Source of the DNA: Roseobacter sp. HKCCD6576-2
Lineage (GTDB): Bacteria; Pseudomonadota; Alphaproteobacteria; Rhodobacterales; Rhodobacteraceae
Direction: 5' to 3'
NCBI RefSeq assembly: GCF_013179285.1
Contig: NZ_WVNW01000003.1
Location: 248,001-312,000, forward strand
DNA: 64,000 bases
Below are positions 1 to 8,309 of the stretch, one piece after another (within the stretch, counting starts at the first letter, position 1; each line of letters starts with the position of its first letter). A program made the translations under genes and the position numbers. Under the pieces are notes generated by a model. The model was given only the letters and a program-made list of their open reading frames with translations, had not been told where the DNA came from and ran no database searches.

Positions 1-1786
1 AGCCACCGTGTGTGTCGATCTCCAAGTCATTGAAGCTCAATCCGGTCTGCGAGAAGTCCAGCATGTCTTCGCCGGCATTAAAGCCGAAGATGCGATCCTG
101 GCCAGCGTCGAGCTGAAACACAAACGTATCGGCACCGGCACCGCCCCACATGTAATCACGGCCGGCACCGCCATCGAGAACGTCATCTCCAGCGCCGCCG
201 CGCAACATGTCGGTTCCATCGCCACCCGACAGCACGTCATCGCCGCTGCCACCGCGCAGATGATCACGGCCGGCGCCGCCGCTCAGATCGTCGTTGCCCT
301 GGTTGCCATTCAGGATGTCGTTGCCCTCGCCGCCGTCCATCGTGTCATCGCCGCCGCGCCCGCGGAGGTGATCGCGCCCATCGCCCCCGTCAATCCGGTC
401 GTCACCATGACCGCCGCGCAGATGGTCATTGCCGTCAAGCCCGATCAGTTGATTGTCACTTTGGGCGGCATCCGGCGCGTGCCGCAGAATGTCGACGTGA
501 TCGCCACCCTGATCGCCAATCCAGAGGATCGAGTCATCGGCGAAGCTGAACCGTCCGGTATCAAGATCGGCGATCCCACCGTCGAAGGTCAGGCTTGCAC
601 CATCCAATTCCAGAACCGTCTCCGGCGTGCCGGAGACATCCTCATCTTCGCTCAGTGTGATGTCGGCGGCTGTCCCCTCAATGGTGAAGCTCTCATCCGA
701 CGGATCGAAACTGGCCCAGGCATCATCATCGAACACAGCCGAAAACGCACTGATTAGGAGGTCGACCGGCTCAGCGCTCGAATGCGTTGCCGCGATCGAA
801 AAGATCGTCCCGGACTCGACATGGATAAAAGTGGCGGTGTTGGTCCCGAGCGTGCCGCCCTGAAACCCGATGAATTGCTGCCCGAAGATCTGCCCAGAGG
901 AGAGGCCGAGGCTTTCCCCGTCGATCCCGGCTGTGCCGTCCGGGGCGCGGAAGTCCAGCATCTCCTCCATCTGCTCAGCGGAAAGCAAGGTGCGGGAGAC
1001 CAGCAGCGCGTCAAAGAAGCGGATCATATCACTCGTGGTCGACACCACCCCGCCCGCAGCACCGAAATCCAGCGGAATGTCGGTCACATCGATCACTTGA
1101 CCGGGAATGAGTTCGGCATAGGAGTGCAACACATCCTTGGCGCCACCGTCCGACTTCAATGTACTGTCATCCATGCCGGCGGCAGAGAAGATGCGGTCGG
1201 ACAGCACCTCGCCAAAGCTATCGCCGGTGACATTCTCGATCAGCTTCTGCAAAAGCAGATAGTTTGTGTTCGAGTACTCGTATCCTTCGCCCGGCGCAAA
1301 TGATGCCGGCTGGCCTGAGGCAATGGCCAGCAACCCGTCGGGTCCAAGCGGCTGGTCCGGATTGAGCATCAGCTGTTCGATAAAGGCCGGTACACCCGTC
1401 TGGCCCGGCACTGTGTCGAAATCTGGGATACCGGATCGGTTTGCCAGCAACTCCCGCACGGTCACCTCTTCGATATTGGGAATGCCTTCCAGACCTGACA
1501 GATCCATCTGATCGGCCAGCGGGGCATCAAAGTCGATCGCGCCTTCGCCAACCAATTGCTGAATGATGACCGATGTCATCATCTTGGTCTGAGACCCGAT
1601 CTCGAACTGATTATCCGCGCTGGCCGCTTGATCGCCATTAAGCTCAATCGTGCCAGTGGCATTGCGCACTGACAGCCCGTCGCGGGCCACCTCTATCAAG
1701 ACGGCGGGGGCGGGGCTGTCGTCTGCGAAGTCCTCCAACGCGCGGCTAGGTGCCTCTTTCAGGGCGTTAGGGTCAAAATGGGACAT
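1..1786 (-). CDS. RTX-type secreted serine hydrolase (beta-lactamase family), C-terminus cut by window edge
   Basis: The frame is open from ATG 1786 to the left edge (595 codons, no stop seen). Residues about 15-340 form a class C beta-lactamase/serine-hydrolase domain: SQTK at 65-68 is the SxxK nucleophile box and YSN at 171-173 the second box. The third box, normally KTG or HxG, appears as GFQGG near 307-311, so it is atypical. Residues about 460-560 hold roughly ten glycine- and aspartate-rich nonapeptides (GGxGxDxL/I), the calcium-binding beta-roll of type I secreted proteins. There is no N-terminal signal peptide, as expected for such exports. The start is supported by AAGGATT upstream. 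No ABC exporter genes lie in the window. Substrate unknown; esterase or peptidase activity is as likely as beta-lactamase. Confidence 0.88.
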   Translation of the reverse strand, partial: MSHFDPNALKEAPSRALEDFADDSPAPAVLIEVARDGLSVRNATGTIELNGDQAASADNQFEIGSQTKMMTSVIIQQLVGEGAIDFDAPLADQMDLSGLEGIPNIEEVTVRELLANRSGIPDFDTVPGQTGVPAFIEQLMLNPDQPLGPDGLLAIASGQPASFAPGEGYEYSNTNYLLLQKLIENVTGDSFGEVLSDRIFSAAGMDDSTLKSDGGAKDVLHSYAELIPGQVIDVTDIPLDFGAAGGVVSTTSDMIRFFDALLVSRTLLSAEQMEEMLDFRAPDGTAGIDGESLGLSSGQIFGQQFIGFQGGTLGTNTATFIHVESGTIFSIAATHSSAEPVDLLISAFSAVFDDDAWASFDPSDESFTIEGTAADITLSEDEDVSGTPETVLELDGASLTFDGGIADLDTGRFSFADDSILWIGDQGGDHVDILRHAPDAAQSDNQLIGLDGNDHLRGGHGDDRIDGGDGRDHLRGRGGDDTMDGGEGNDILNGNQGNDDLSGGAGRDHLRGGSGDDVLSGGDGTDMLRGGAGDDVLDGGAGRDYMWGGAGADTFVFQLDAGQDRIFGFNAGEDMLDFSQTGLSFNDLEIDTHGG

Positions 1787-2110
1787 GGTGTGAATCCTTG
1801 TAGAAGTCTTAACTGTGACGGACCGGTGGGGCCGTCGCAGACTCGTTGCCAGAATGTGCTGTCTGATGCGTCCGGATCGGTCGGCGCGGACAAAGAGCCA
1901 TCCGTTGCCGTATCTCAGCCTTGCACCGCGTGTTTAGCGCAGGGCCCTCTGACAGCAGAATTGCTGACTATTCGGCTCGGTCTTCTCCATTTGCCGTCAT
2001 CTCATCACTCAACCCAAAGCGAGCGCACCAATGACGACTTTGGAGGGCGTAACGGGAAATCAGAGGCTGCTGGCCGGAGCCGGCAATGATCGTCTCTGAA
2101 GAAGGCGCGT
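1787..2110. other. intergenic stretch with no convincing gene
   Basis: About 320 bases lie between the start of the RTX hydrolase gene and the end of the small gene at 2111-2260. Both genes are on the minus strand, so this stretch should hold the promoter of the hydrolase gene. I could not pick a reliable -35/-10 pair. Open frames on the plus strand here lack ribosome sites and resemble no family. Confidence 0.5.
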
Positions 2111-2120
2111 TTACGCGCCT
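2098..2120 (-). terminator. hairpin overlapping the stop codon of the 49-aa gene
   Basis: A perfect 8-bp inverted repeat (AGGCGCGT, AA, ACGCGCCT) lies at 2103-2120. On the minus strand TCTTC follows it, a weak T-rich tail. The TAA stop of the upstream small gene falls in the hairpin. It is placed and shaped like a compact intrinsic terminator. Confidence 0.55.
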
Positions 2121-2260
2121 CGGACGAGCGGGCGCCGGTGTCGGGGAATGTCAGCGCTCAAAGCGGCGAGTCGTTCACCGACATGGCTTGCGTCGTCCAG
2201 CAGCGCGGCTCGCAAAAGAAGCTCAGCCATCTTTGAGTCCATGTCCATCGTCAGTGCCAT
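2111..2260 (-). CDS. 49-residue hypothetical protein with strong ribosome site
   Basis: Reading from ATG 2260 to TAA 2111-2113 gives 49 residues beginning MALTMDMDSKMAELLLRAAL and ending RRPLVRGA. The start has a near-ideal GGAGGA Shine-Dalgarno five bases upstream, and the stop lies inside a terminator-like hairpin. Both features argue for a real transcription and translation unit. The chain is helix-prone, acidic at the start and basic at the end. I recognise no family. It could be a small regulatory protein or the remnant of a longer gene. It lies in the accessory region between an RTX gene and a broken endonuclease gene, with no partner gene that explains it. Confidence 0.5.
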   Translation of the reverse strand: MALTMDMDSKMAELLLRAALLDDASHVGERLAALSADIPRHRRPLVRGA

Positions 2261-2529
2261 TTACGTCCTCCAAATTCCCAGACCCGAGATAAACAACACT
2301 TTGCGCCATTAGAAGGGGCGGCCTTTCGAAGTACGCTGCAGGCAAGCTGCACTGCAGTATACCATAGGCTTTGCAAGGTCCGGTTTGGGCTGTACAGCGG
2401 GCACCCGCTGCATGAGGTATGAATAACCACTCTGGGCCGAATGGAACGCAACCCGTTGGATGCGCCATAGATGAAATGATAGTCCGGGGCTATATTGACG
2501 AAGAACCCTAAGCTTGGTTGCTTCGCGAT

Positions 2530-3706
2530 ATGAATATGATTGCCGATTACCCTCCGCCACGGTCTTGGGATCAGTTTGAAGAACTGTGTGCTGATGTTTT
2601 TCAGTCTTCGTGGCAGGACCCAGCAATGGTCAGACACGGGCGCGCCGGCCAAAGGCAAAATGGCGTGGACATTGTTGGCCGAAACGGGGGGGGCTTATCC
2701 AATTGGATTGCAATGCAAGCGTCGATCTGTGTGGCCGGTTTCTCGTCTAACCACCAAGCAGATCGATAATGAGGTCCTGGCAGCCGAAAAATTCCGCCCC
2801 AAACTTAAGTCATTCTTCATTCTTACTACTGCACCGGACGATGCCGCACTTCAAAAGCATGTACGAAGTATTAACAAGAAGCGAAGGAAGAGGAAGGTTT
2901 TTGAAGTGGTCCTACTTGGCTGGGGCGAAATCTTGCGGCGCGCGTTAAAAGATCCCCAGGTTGCTGACAAGCACTTCGGCCCACGGGGAAGCAAGTCACG
3001 ATCACCACTTCTGGGCTCTTGGTACACTACCCACGGCCAGCTTGAGAAAACGCGATTAGAGCTCTCGCTGGATTTCCAAGAACTATGGGAGGATTTTCAA
3101 GATTGGCCTAGCGGACACATCGTTATTCGTGATCGCGAGACGGATGATCTCAAGCAAAGGATCGCGGCGCTCGGCGATATTAATCAGGTTGAGGTAGAAC
3201 GCGAAGAACGTCTAGCACTTCGTCGACAGCTACGTGGGATGCAGCAGCGGGAACGCGTTGCAGAAGAAGGTGTGGCACGTATGTGTACAATGCCAGAACT
3301 GGTCACCTACCTCTACAGTGTTAAGGGGCCAAAGCTCGCCGCGGATTGCGTAACTGGGTTCGTTAACGAGCAGATGGCTACGCTAGGGTCGAAGCCGTAC
3401 AACGACGGCCCGATGCTGCGTATGCACCCACCTCACAACACAAGAGACGAGCGACTTTCTGCAGAGTTGGATGAAATTTCTCTCAGTTCCATCGAAGCGG
3501 CAAAGGCCAAACGCATTGAGCAATTTCGTAAGCCGCTAACCACCACAGTTGACGAGCTGCCAGATGCTGTTTTCGCGCAGGTAGCATTCCCTCGAATAAT
3601 GCGTGGCATTCTCGAAGCAACTGGCGATGAGCAACTCATACCCGTGTCAGTGCTTAAGGAAGAAGGCTGGTTCCATATTGGCCAATGGCAAATCGAAATA
3701 GCCTGA
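2530..3706 (+). pseudogene. Mrr-like restriction-endonuclease-fold protein, frameshifted in a G8 tract
   Basis: The N-terminal part is read from ATG 2530 (or 2536): PPPRSWDQFEELCADVFQ, then GVDIVGRNGG. The frame then breaks in the run of eight G at 2686-2693, and the natural continuation AYPIGLQCKR lies one frame over, running to TGA 3704-3706. With seven G the two parts join into about 391 residues and restore the PD-(D/E)xK pattern of Mrr-like nucleases: Glu in FEELC, Asp in GVDI, QCK as the QxK box. The rest of the protein (a possible coiled segment near 190-230, then a helical region) is unassigned. It is likely a defence nuclease. The break could be true inactivation, slippage-based phase variation or a sequencing error. 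Its low GC fits transfer. Confidence 0.7.
2686..2693 (+). repeat. G8 homopolymer inside the endonuclease gene
   Basis: Eight consecutive G follow GAAAC. Removing one G fuses the two reading frames of the endonuclease-like gene exactly between the conserved Asp box and the QxK box. Such tracts are prone to slippage during replication and to miscalling in sequencing. Confidence 0.9.
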
Positions 3707-4037
3707 ATTTAGTTCGATGTGTCAGCCAGAACTGTCGATGAAATAGGTTTAAAAAGCTCAGCTTGGCTTTGCCGAGTCGACTTGGGACAAGTGGACGAAG
3801 TTTTTGGCGTGATCGCTTCGCTGACTGAATGAGTGTCGTGTCTTGGAAAAGAAGCGGACACCCATGTTCGATTGTCGCCTGGCGCGGCTGTCCGCGAGAT
3901 GAGAGTTCGATCAGTTTTTGACTTCACGCTCGCAGCGAATGTCGGCAAAGCGGGCTGCAGTCGCAGCATCGCACAACCCCGTCCAAGGTCGGCTCTGGGC
4001 CGGCAATGCAATCTGTTGTTGATCTAAGATTTCAGGT
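3707..4037. other. intergenic stretch between the broken nuclease gene and the RTX gene
   Basis: The two flanking genes converge here. Short open frames on both strands have no ribosome site or family resemblance. Phrases around 3850-4000 look like degraded, formerly repeated intergenic sequence, but no second full copy is visible in the window. No clear terminator hairpin was found. Confidence 0.4.
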
Positions 4038-7000
4038 TTAGATCAAGTTCAGAATATCATCCGGGGTATAGACCGTGCCATCTGCGAAGGCGATCTCCTC
4101 CATATCATAATGGGTGGAGGCGAAGTGATCGGTGATTGTGACGGTCTCGCCATTGCTCAAGGTGATCACCAGATCGCCGCCCGCATTCTGATCGAAGGCG
4201 ACATCAGTGGCCGTCACATCCAGGAAGGTGAGCCGGTCGATTGTGCTGGGGCTGCTGCTCTCATCGGTGATCGTGTAGGAGCCGTCGCCGAGAACATGAG
4301 CGTAGTTATCGGCACCGGGTGTCCCTGTCTGGTCTTGACCGCCTGAGGTGCCGCCACCTGCGAAGAGGTCGGCATCGACCTTGTCTGCGATCCTTTGTAG
4401 GTCGAGCACTGTCCCATCTGAAAAGGTAACTTGTTCGATCTGGTAAGAGAAGCGCCCGGTATGATTGGCTAAGAAATGGTCGATCACCGTGATGGTTTCG
4501 CCATTTGCGAGGGTGATGATGAGATCCTTGTCGCTGTTTTTCGAGAACAGAACATCAGCCGCATCAACATCCGTGAACTCAAGGCGATCAATTTGGCTCG
4601 TCTGACTTGAGAAGTCAGTGATGGTGTAAGAGCCATCGCCTTGGCTGTGGGAATAGGTCTCTGCGACCTCAGTCCCCAGAACATCGCCGGACGCTTTTTG
4701 ATCCGCGATGGATTTCAGGCGGATGTCCTGCGTGTTGAGCTCTGTGCCATCTGCGAAGACGATCTTCTCGATCTCATAGGCGTAGTTCAGGCCGCTCAAT
4801 CCATTCCTGAAGTGATCTACGACAGTTATGATCTCTCCATTCGGCAATTCGATCCTGAGATCCATGTGAGCCGTTTTGGAGAATTTGGCGTCCTCGGCAT
4901 TGACGTCCGTGAACGTCAGGCTGTCGTGGAAACTGTTTATGCCGAGGTCGGTAATGGTATAGGAGCCGTCGCCTTGCGTATGAATGTAGTTTTCAGAAAG
5001 CCGGGTCCCCGAAACCGCTCCCGTTACCTTCTGATCCGCAACGGATTTCTGCCTGATTTGATGGGTATCGAGCACGGTTCCATAGGCGAACTCGATCAAC
5101 TCCATTTCGTATCCGGTTCCACCCGTCAGGCCGTATGCGAAATGTCCCGCAATCGTGACTGTTTCGTTATCAGGTAAGGTTATGACAAGGTCACGGCTAC
5201 TATTTTGGCCGAAAGTGACTTGATCTAATGTCAGATCGGTGAAGACCAAGCGATCCGTTCGGCTATGGAAGCGTTCCGCATCCTCGATAACATCCGACCC
5301 ATCTCCGGAAGTGTAGATATATAGATCCGCTTCGGCGCCGCCGCTCAGCGTATCATTCCCCTTGCCACCAACAATCAGGCCGTAATCGTTGGTCGATAAG
5401 ATGTCATCGCCGCTGGTCCCAAATGCCAATTGATGGCCATCTGCCAACGCACGAACACCTTCACTCAGCATGTAGGCCTCTGCGGCACCGTTGATATCCG
5501 CTAGGTTCCGCAACTGATCCGAAAAAAGCGTGGCATCTGGCTCCATGTCATGGTGCATAATGTAAAAGAGCCGGGCCGCCTCTTCTGGGGCAACCTCACC
5601 CGACTGGATCGATCCGACGAGGCTGTCCAAGACGGGTTGAAGATCCCCCTCCAAGCCGCGGTTCGACGGCGAGTATCCAGCAACCAAACCGGTCAATTCC
5701 GAGAACAGATGCGCATTGAAAAGCGTATCAAACTCTGTTTGCGTCGTGGCGGCCATAAGCGCAGTAGATGTGGCGGATTGAGCGATGAATCGCCCAGCTA
5801 GCATCTCAACCAGGTCTTCGAACTGGGCCGTCAATTGCCGCGCTGCCAAATGATGCGGATCGGAATAGCCGCCCGGCCCATCCCACCATTTCTGAATGTA
5901 CCCCTGGCCATAGGCTTTCTCGAGGAAGGTGAGATGGCGTGCGTCCATACCTGTCTGGGTGCCATGGATGTTCGTGTTTCGGCTGTCGGGATCGATATGA
6001 TCCACATCGGCCCAGGCAAGCAGGTAATCCTCAAACGCGGTCATGAAGCCGCTGACATTCCCAACCGCCAAAAGGTCTAGCAAGGCTTCGGCATCGGCCC
6101 GCAGCGTGGCGTCTTGCGAGAGAACCACCCAAGTCGAGGCAATCTGCCCATAGCCGAACAGCACCGGCAGTTTGAAGGCATCTACATGATACTGGAAATC
6201 GTCGGGCAGGAGCGCCACCGATGCCCGCGTGTCATTCTCGAAATGCACATCTTCGATGGATGTGTTGGTTCCGTCGCCCCAGGTCACCGTGCTCACATCG
6301 GAGACCCAATGGCCCTGATTGGTGAAATCGGTACTGGTCGAATTGAGGCTGATCGAAACGATGCCAGCATCCGCCAGGCCCATCATCTCGCTGGCATTAC
6401 TGAACCCATCGCCATCGAGATCTTGCCAGACAATCAAATCGGCATAGACTGCGTCATTTGCGTCGATCACCCCGTCCGCGTTCGCGTCATGGGCGGCGAG
6501 CGCGAGGAAGCCATTGGCGAACCCAGTCTGGTTGCCGAAGAGCTCGGAATTGTCATCGATGATCCCGTCTTCATCCACGTCGAGCGCCAGGAGAGCGTCA
6601 TCAGAAGCCACCCACCCGGTCAGTTCAGCATAGCCGTCGATGTTGAGATCGAAGAACGCGGTGCTATCGGCCAGTGAGACCAGTTCAACGCCATCGCCAT
6701 CCATGTCGATGACAAGAGGCGTGACGATCTTGGCGAGGAAAGCGGCAAACAACGGCAGGTCATCCGAGAAAACCCCAAACCCAGCATCCCACGGGCGTAC
6801 GAAATCGTAATCACATGATGGCGGTTCCACGGCTGCACCCGAATCGAGTTGCTCGTAATACTCTGCTACACCCGCCGCACTATGCTCTGATACAGGTATG
6901 TCAATAAAGGTCGTATTCGCTCGATCCCCAAATGATTGAACCACGCCGTTCACGAAAGTGGGATCGCTTGCGTAGTGAGTAAAGGTTGGTACGGAAGTGT

Positions 7001-7499
7001 CGAGCGAGCCTAGCGGGGTAAGCACTTGCGTCGATTGCCCAAATTCATCCACTTCGAGAATCGTCTCTTCAATTGTCGGCCCTTGAAAATTGTGTGCGTA
7101 TGCCACGACTTCAGGAGCGAGACGAGCAACTTCGAGAGCCGCATGACCACCATACGAATGACCGGTGACCACCACTGGCGCACCTCCATAGAAGTCAGAA
7201 ACGTTTCGCGCCACTTGAGCTGCGAGAATTGCACCACTTGTGACTTGGCCTGTGTAGAGATTGCTGTAGTCAATGAGTTCCGAAATTAAACTATCGGTGC
7301 CTCGAATCGCAACATACAATTCCCCTGTTGCCTTATTCCGAATTGCATGGACAACATCGTTCCCAACCTCTTGAGAGTTTAACAATTGGTAGTTTGAGTT
7401 AAACTCCGGATCAGAAAGGAGGTAGGAGGCATCTCTATACGCGATGTTAGCAAGGAAAGCGGCTTCCGCCGGGTTCGAATCTCCAAAACATACACTCAT
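4038..7499 (-). CDS. large RTX protein with lipase-like N-terminal domain and EF-hand-like calcium sites
   Basis: 1153 residues. Residues about 1-200 resemble an alpha/beta-hydrolase of the lipase class 3 type, with GHSYG at 113-117 giving nucleophile Ser115. Residues about 255-400 carry a series of DxDxDG calcium loops (DMDGDGVEL, DVDEDGIID, DANADGVID, DLDGDGFSN), a module typical of large RTX toxins. Residues 692-1153 hold four tandem repeats of the haemolysin-type calcium-binding-related kind, the first preceded by an RTX nonapeptide region. No signal peptide is present, consistent with type I secretion by an exporter encoded elsewhere. AAGAGAG before ATG 7499 supports the start. Two AT-rich genes lie directly upstream on the same strand and may belong with it. 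A secreted phospholipase/lipase or antibacterial effector is possible; the target is unknown. Confidence 0.85.
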   Translation of the reverse strand: MSVCFGDSNPAEAAFLANIAYRDASYLLSDPEFNSNYQLLNSQEVGNDVVHAIRNKATGELYVAIRGTDSLISELIDYSNLYTGQVTSGAILAAQVARNVSDFYGGAPVVVTGHSYGGHAALEVARLAPEVVAYAHNFQGPTIEETILEVDEFGQSTQVLTPLGSLDTSVPTFTHYASDPTFVNGVVQSFGDRANTTFIDIPVSEHSAAGVAEYYEQLDSGAAVEPPSCDYDFVRPWDAGFGVFSDDLPLFAAFLAKIVTPLVIDMDGDGVELVSLADSTAFFDLNIDGYAELTGWVASDDALLALDVDEDGIIDDNSELFGNQTGFANGFLALAAHDANADGVIDANDAVYADLIVWQDLDGDGFSNASEMMGLADAGIVSISLNSTSTDFTNQGHWVSDVSTVTWGDGTNTSIEDVHFENDTRASVALLPDDFQYHVDAFKLPVLFGYGQIASTWVVLSQDATLRADAEALLDLLAVGNVSGFMTAFEDYLLAWADVDHIDPDSRNTNIHGTQTGMDARHLTFLEKAYGQGYIQKWWDGPGGYSDPHHLAARQLTAQFEDLVEMLAGRFIAQSATSTALMAATTQTEFDTLFNAHLFSELTGLVAGYSPSNRGLEGDLQPVLDSLVGSIQSGEVAPEEAARLFYIMHHDMEPDATLFSDQLRNLADINGAAEAYMLSEGVRALADGHQLAFGTSGDDILSTNDYGLIVGGKGNDTLSGGAEADLYIYTSGDGSDVIEDAERFHSRTDRLVFTDLTLDQVTFGQNSSRDLVITLPDNETVTIAGHFAYGLTGGTGYEMELIEFAYGTVLDTHQIRQKSVADQKVTGAVSGTRLSENYIHTQGDGSYTITDLGINSFHDSLTFTDVNAEDAKFSKTAHMDLRIELPNGEIITVVDHFRNGLSGLNYAYEIEKIVFADGTELNTQDIRLKSIADQKASGDVLGTEVAETYSHSQGDGSYTITDFSSQTSQIDRLEFTDVDAADVLFSKNSDKDLIITLANGETITVIDHFLANHTGRFSYQIEQVTFSDGTVLDLQRIADKVDADLFAGGGTSGGQDQTGTPGADNYAHVLGDGSYTITDESSSPSTIDRLTFLDVTATDVAFDQNAGGDLVITLSNGETVTITDHFASTHYDMEEIAFADGTVYTPDDILNLI
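4041..5426 (-). repeat. four tandem 96-133-residue calcium-binding-related repeats at the RTX C-terminus
   Basis: Units span residues 692-824, 825-935, 936-1057 and 1058-1153. Each shows GDGSYTITD (GDGSDVIED in the first), then D(R/S)LxFxDV, DLxITLxNGETITxxDHF, and (E/Q)xIxFADGTxxxxxxI. The second and third are the most alike, suggesting recent duplication. Confidence 0.85.
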
Positions 7500-7514
7500 T
7501 ATAATTCTCTCTTG

Positions 7515-8198
7515 TTACTCTCTAAAATCTAATGGCGCATAGAGGTTCCGCTCCCGCACAACAAACCAATAGCCCACCGAAGATCGATTCTCAAGTTCAC
7601 CCAACGCGCGATCAAAGGGATTGATTGCCGGCCTTGAAAGCGAATATCCTACCTTCGTGATCAAATTCTCCGAGCTCTGGCAGACCATCCATTCTTCTCG
7701 AACTCGAAACCCAAATACCAGTCTAGGATTTACCGAAGAGGAGCATGAGATAGCATACCGCTGCTCATCATCTGGAATAAGCTCCAAGGCACTCTCATCA
7801 TAAGCGCAGTAAGATGATCCGCATATAGTAACGGGATATCTGTACAAACCAGCAGTAGATAGATCCATTCCGTCAATATGCCTAGGTTGCACAATGATGT
7901 AAAAAGCTTCACGTCCGACAGGTTCACTCTCTGAAAGAAGCTCTGGAAGAGTAGTGCCGAACGATAGGCCTTGTCGCTCTATCCACATATCAACATGAAT
8001 AAAATCTGCCACCTCGACATCATTCGAGCTAATTTGGTGGTGCTCAACAATGGTTTCCCAGCTCAGTGATCTGGACCAAAGCGAGCTGGCCACAGAGGTC
8101 ACGGCCATTTGGAGGCCTTTCTGCGCGAATACTATCATCAGCACGATAAATGCCAACAACAACAACATGCGGAATACTCTCTTCAACCTTCCATCCAA
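7515..8198 (-). CDS. membrane-anchored hypothetical protein upstream of the RTX lipase-like gene
   Basis: 227 residues if begun at TTG 8198; ATG 8168 gives 217 and is better supported (a GAGAG sequence precedes it and the hydrophobic segment starts at once). One strongly hydrophobic stretch near the N-terminus (MLLLLAFIVLMIVFA) predicts a membrane anchor or uncleaved signal, followed by about 190 extracytoplasmic residues with a few cysteines. No known family recognised. It ends 15 bases before the start of the large RTX gene, so the two are probably cotranscribed. By position it could be an immunity or accessory protein for the RTX hydrolase, but nothing in the sequence proves this. The gene is AT-rich compared with the window, a sign of transfer. 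Confidence 0.65.
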   Translation of the reverse strand: MDGRLKRVFRMLLLLAFIVLMIVFAQKGLQMAVTSVASSLWSRSLSWETIVEHHQISSNDVEVADFIHVDMWIERQGLSFGTTLPELLSESEPVGREAFYIIVQPRHIDGMDLSTAGLYRYPVTICGSSYCAYDESALELIPDDEQRYAISCSSSVNPRLVFGFRVREEWMVCQSSENLITKVGYSLSRPAINPFDRALGELENRSSVGYWFVVRERNLYAPLDFRE

Positions 8199-8309
8199 TC
8201 ATAGCTATCATACATCACGGAGCCTATCTGATGTCAGCGTAAATAAAGATGTCTGTACTTTTGAGTTTCTTGCAGCCCAACAGGTTCCGTAGATTGGGCC
8301 TGTGTTATT

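Noticed and set aside
8-757. Long plus-strand open frame of 249 codons at the left edge
   Set aside because: It is the antisense of the RTX nonapeptide array; Gly/Asp-rich codons read backwards give long stop-free frames.
2031-2099. Short plus-strand frame reading MTTLEGVTGNQRLLAGAGND, resembling an RTX nonapeptide
   Set aside because: Only one motif, no ribosome site and an immediate stop; at most a scrap of an old RTX gene.
2290-2470. Intergenic strip with paired CTGCAG and a stop-free translation in several frames
   Set aside because: It gave an impression of a dispersed intergenic repeat, but the window has no second copy to support it.
3833-4027. 64-codon plus-strand frame before the RTX gene
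   Set aside because: No ribosome site and the translation resembles decayed intergenic sequence rather than a protein.
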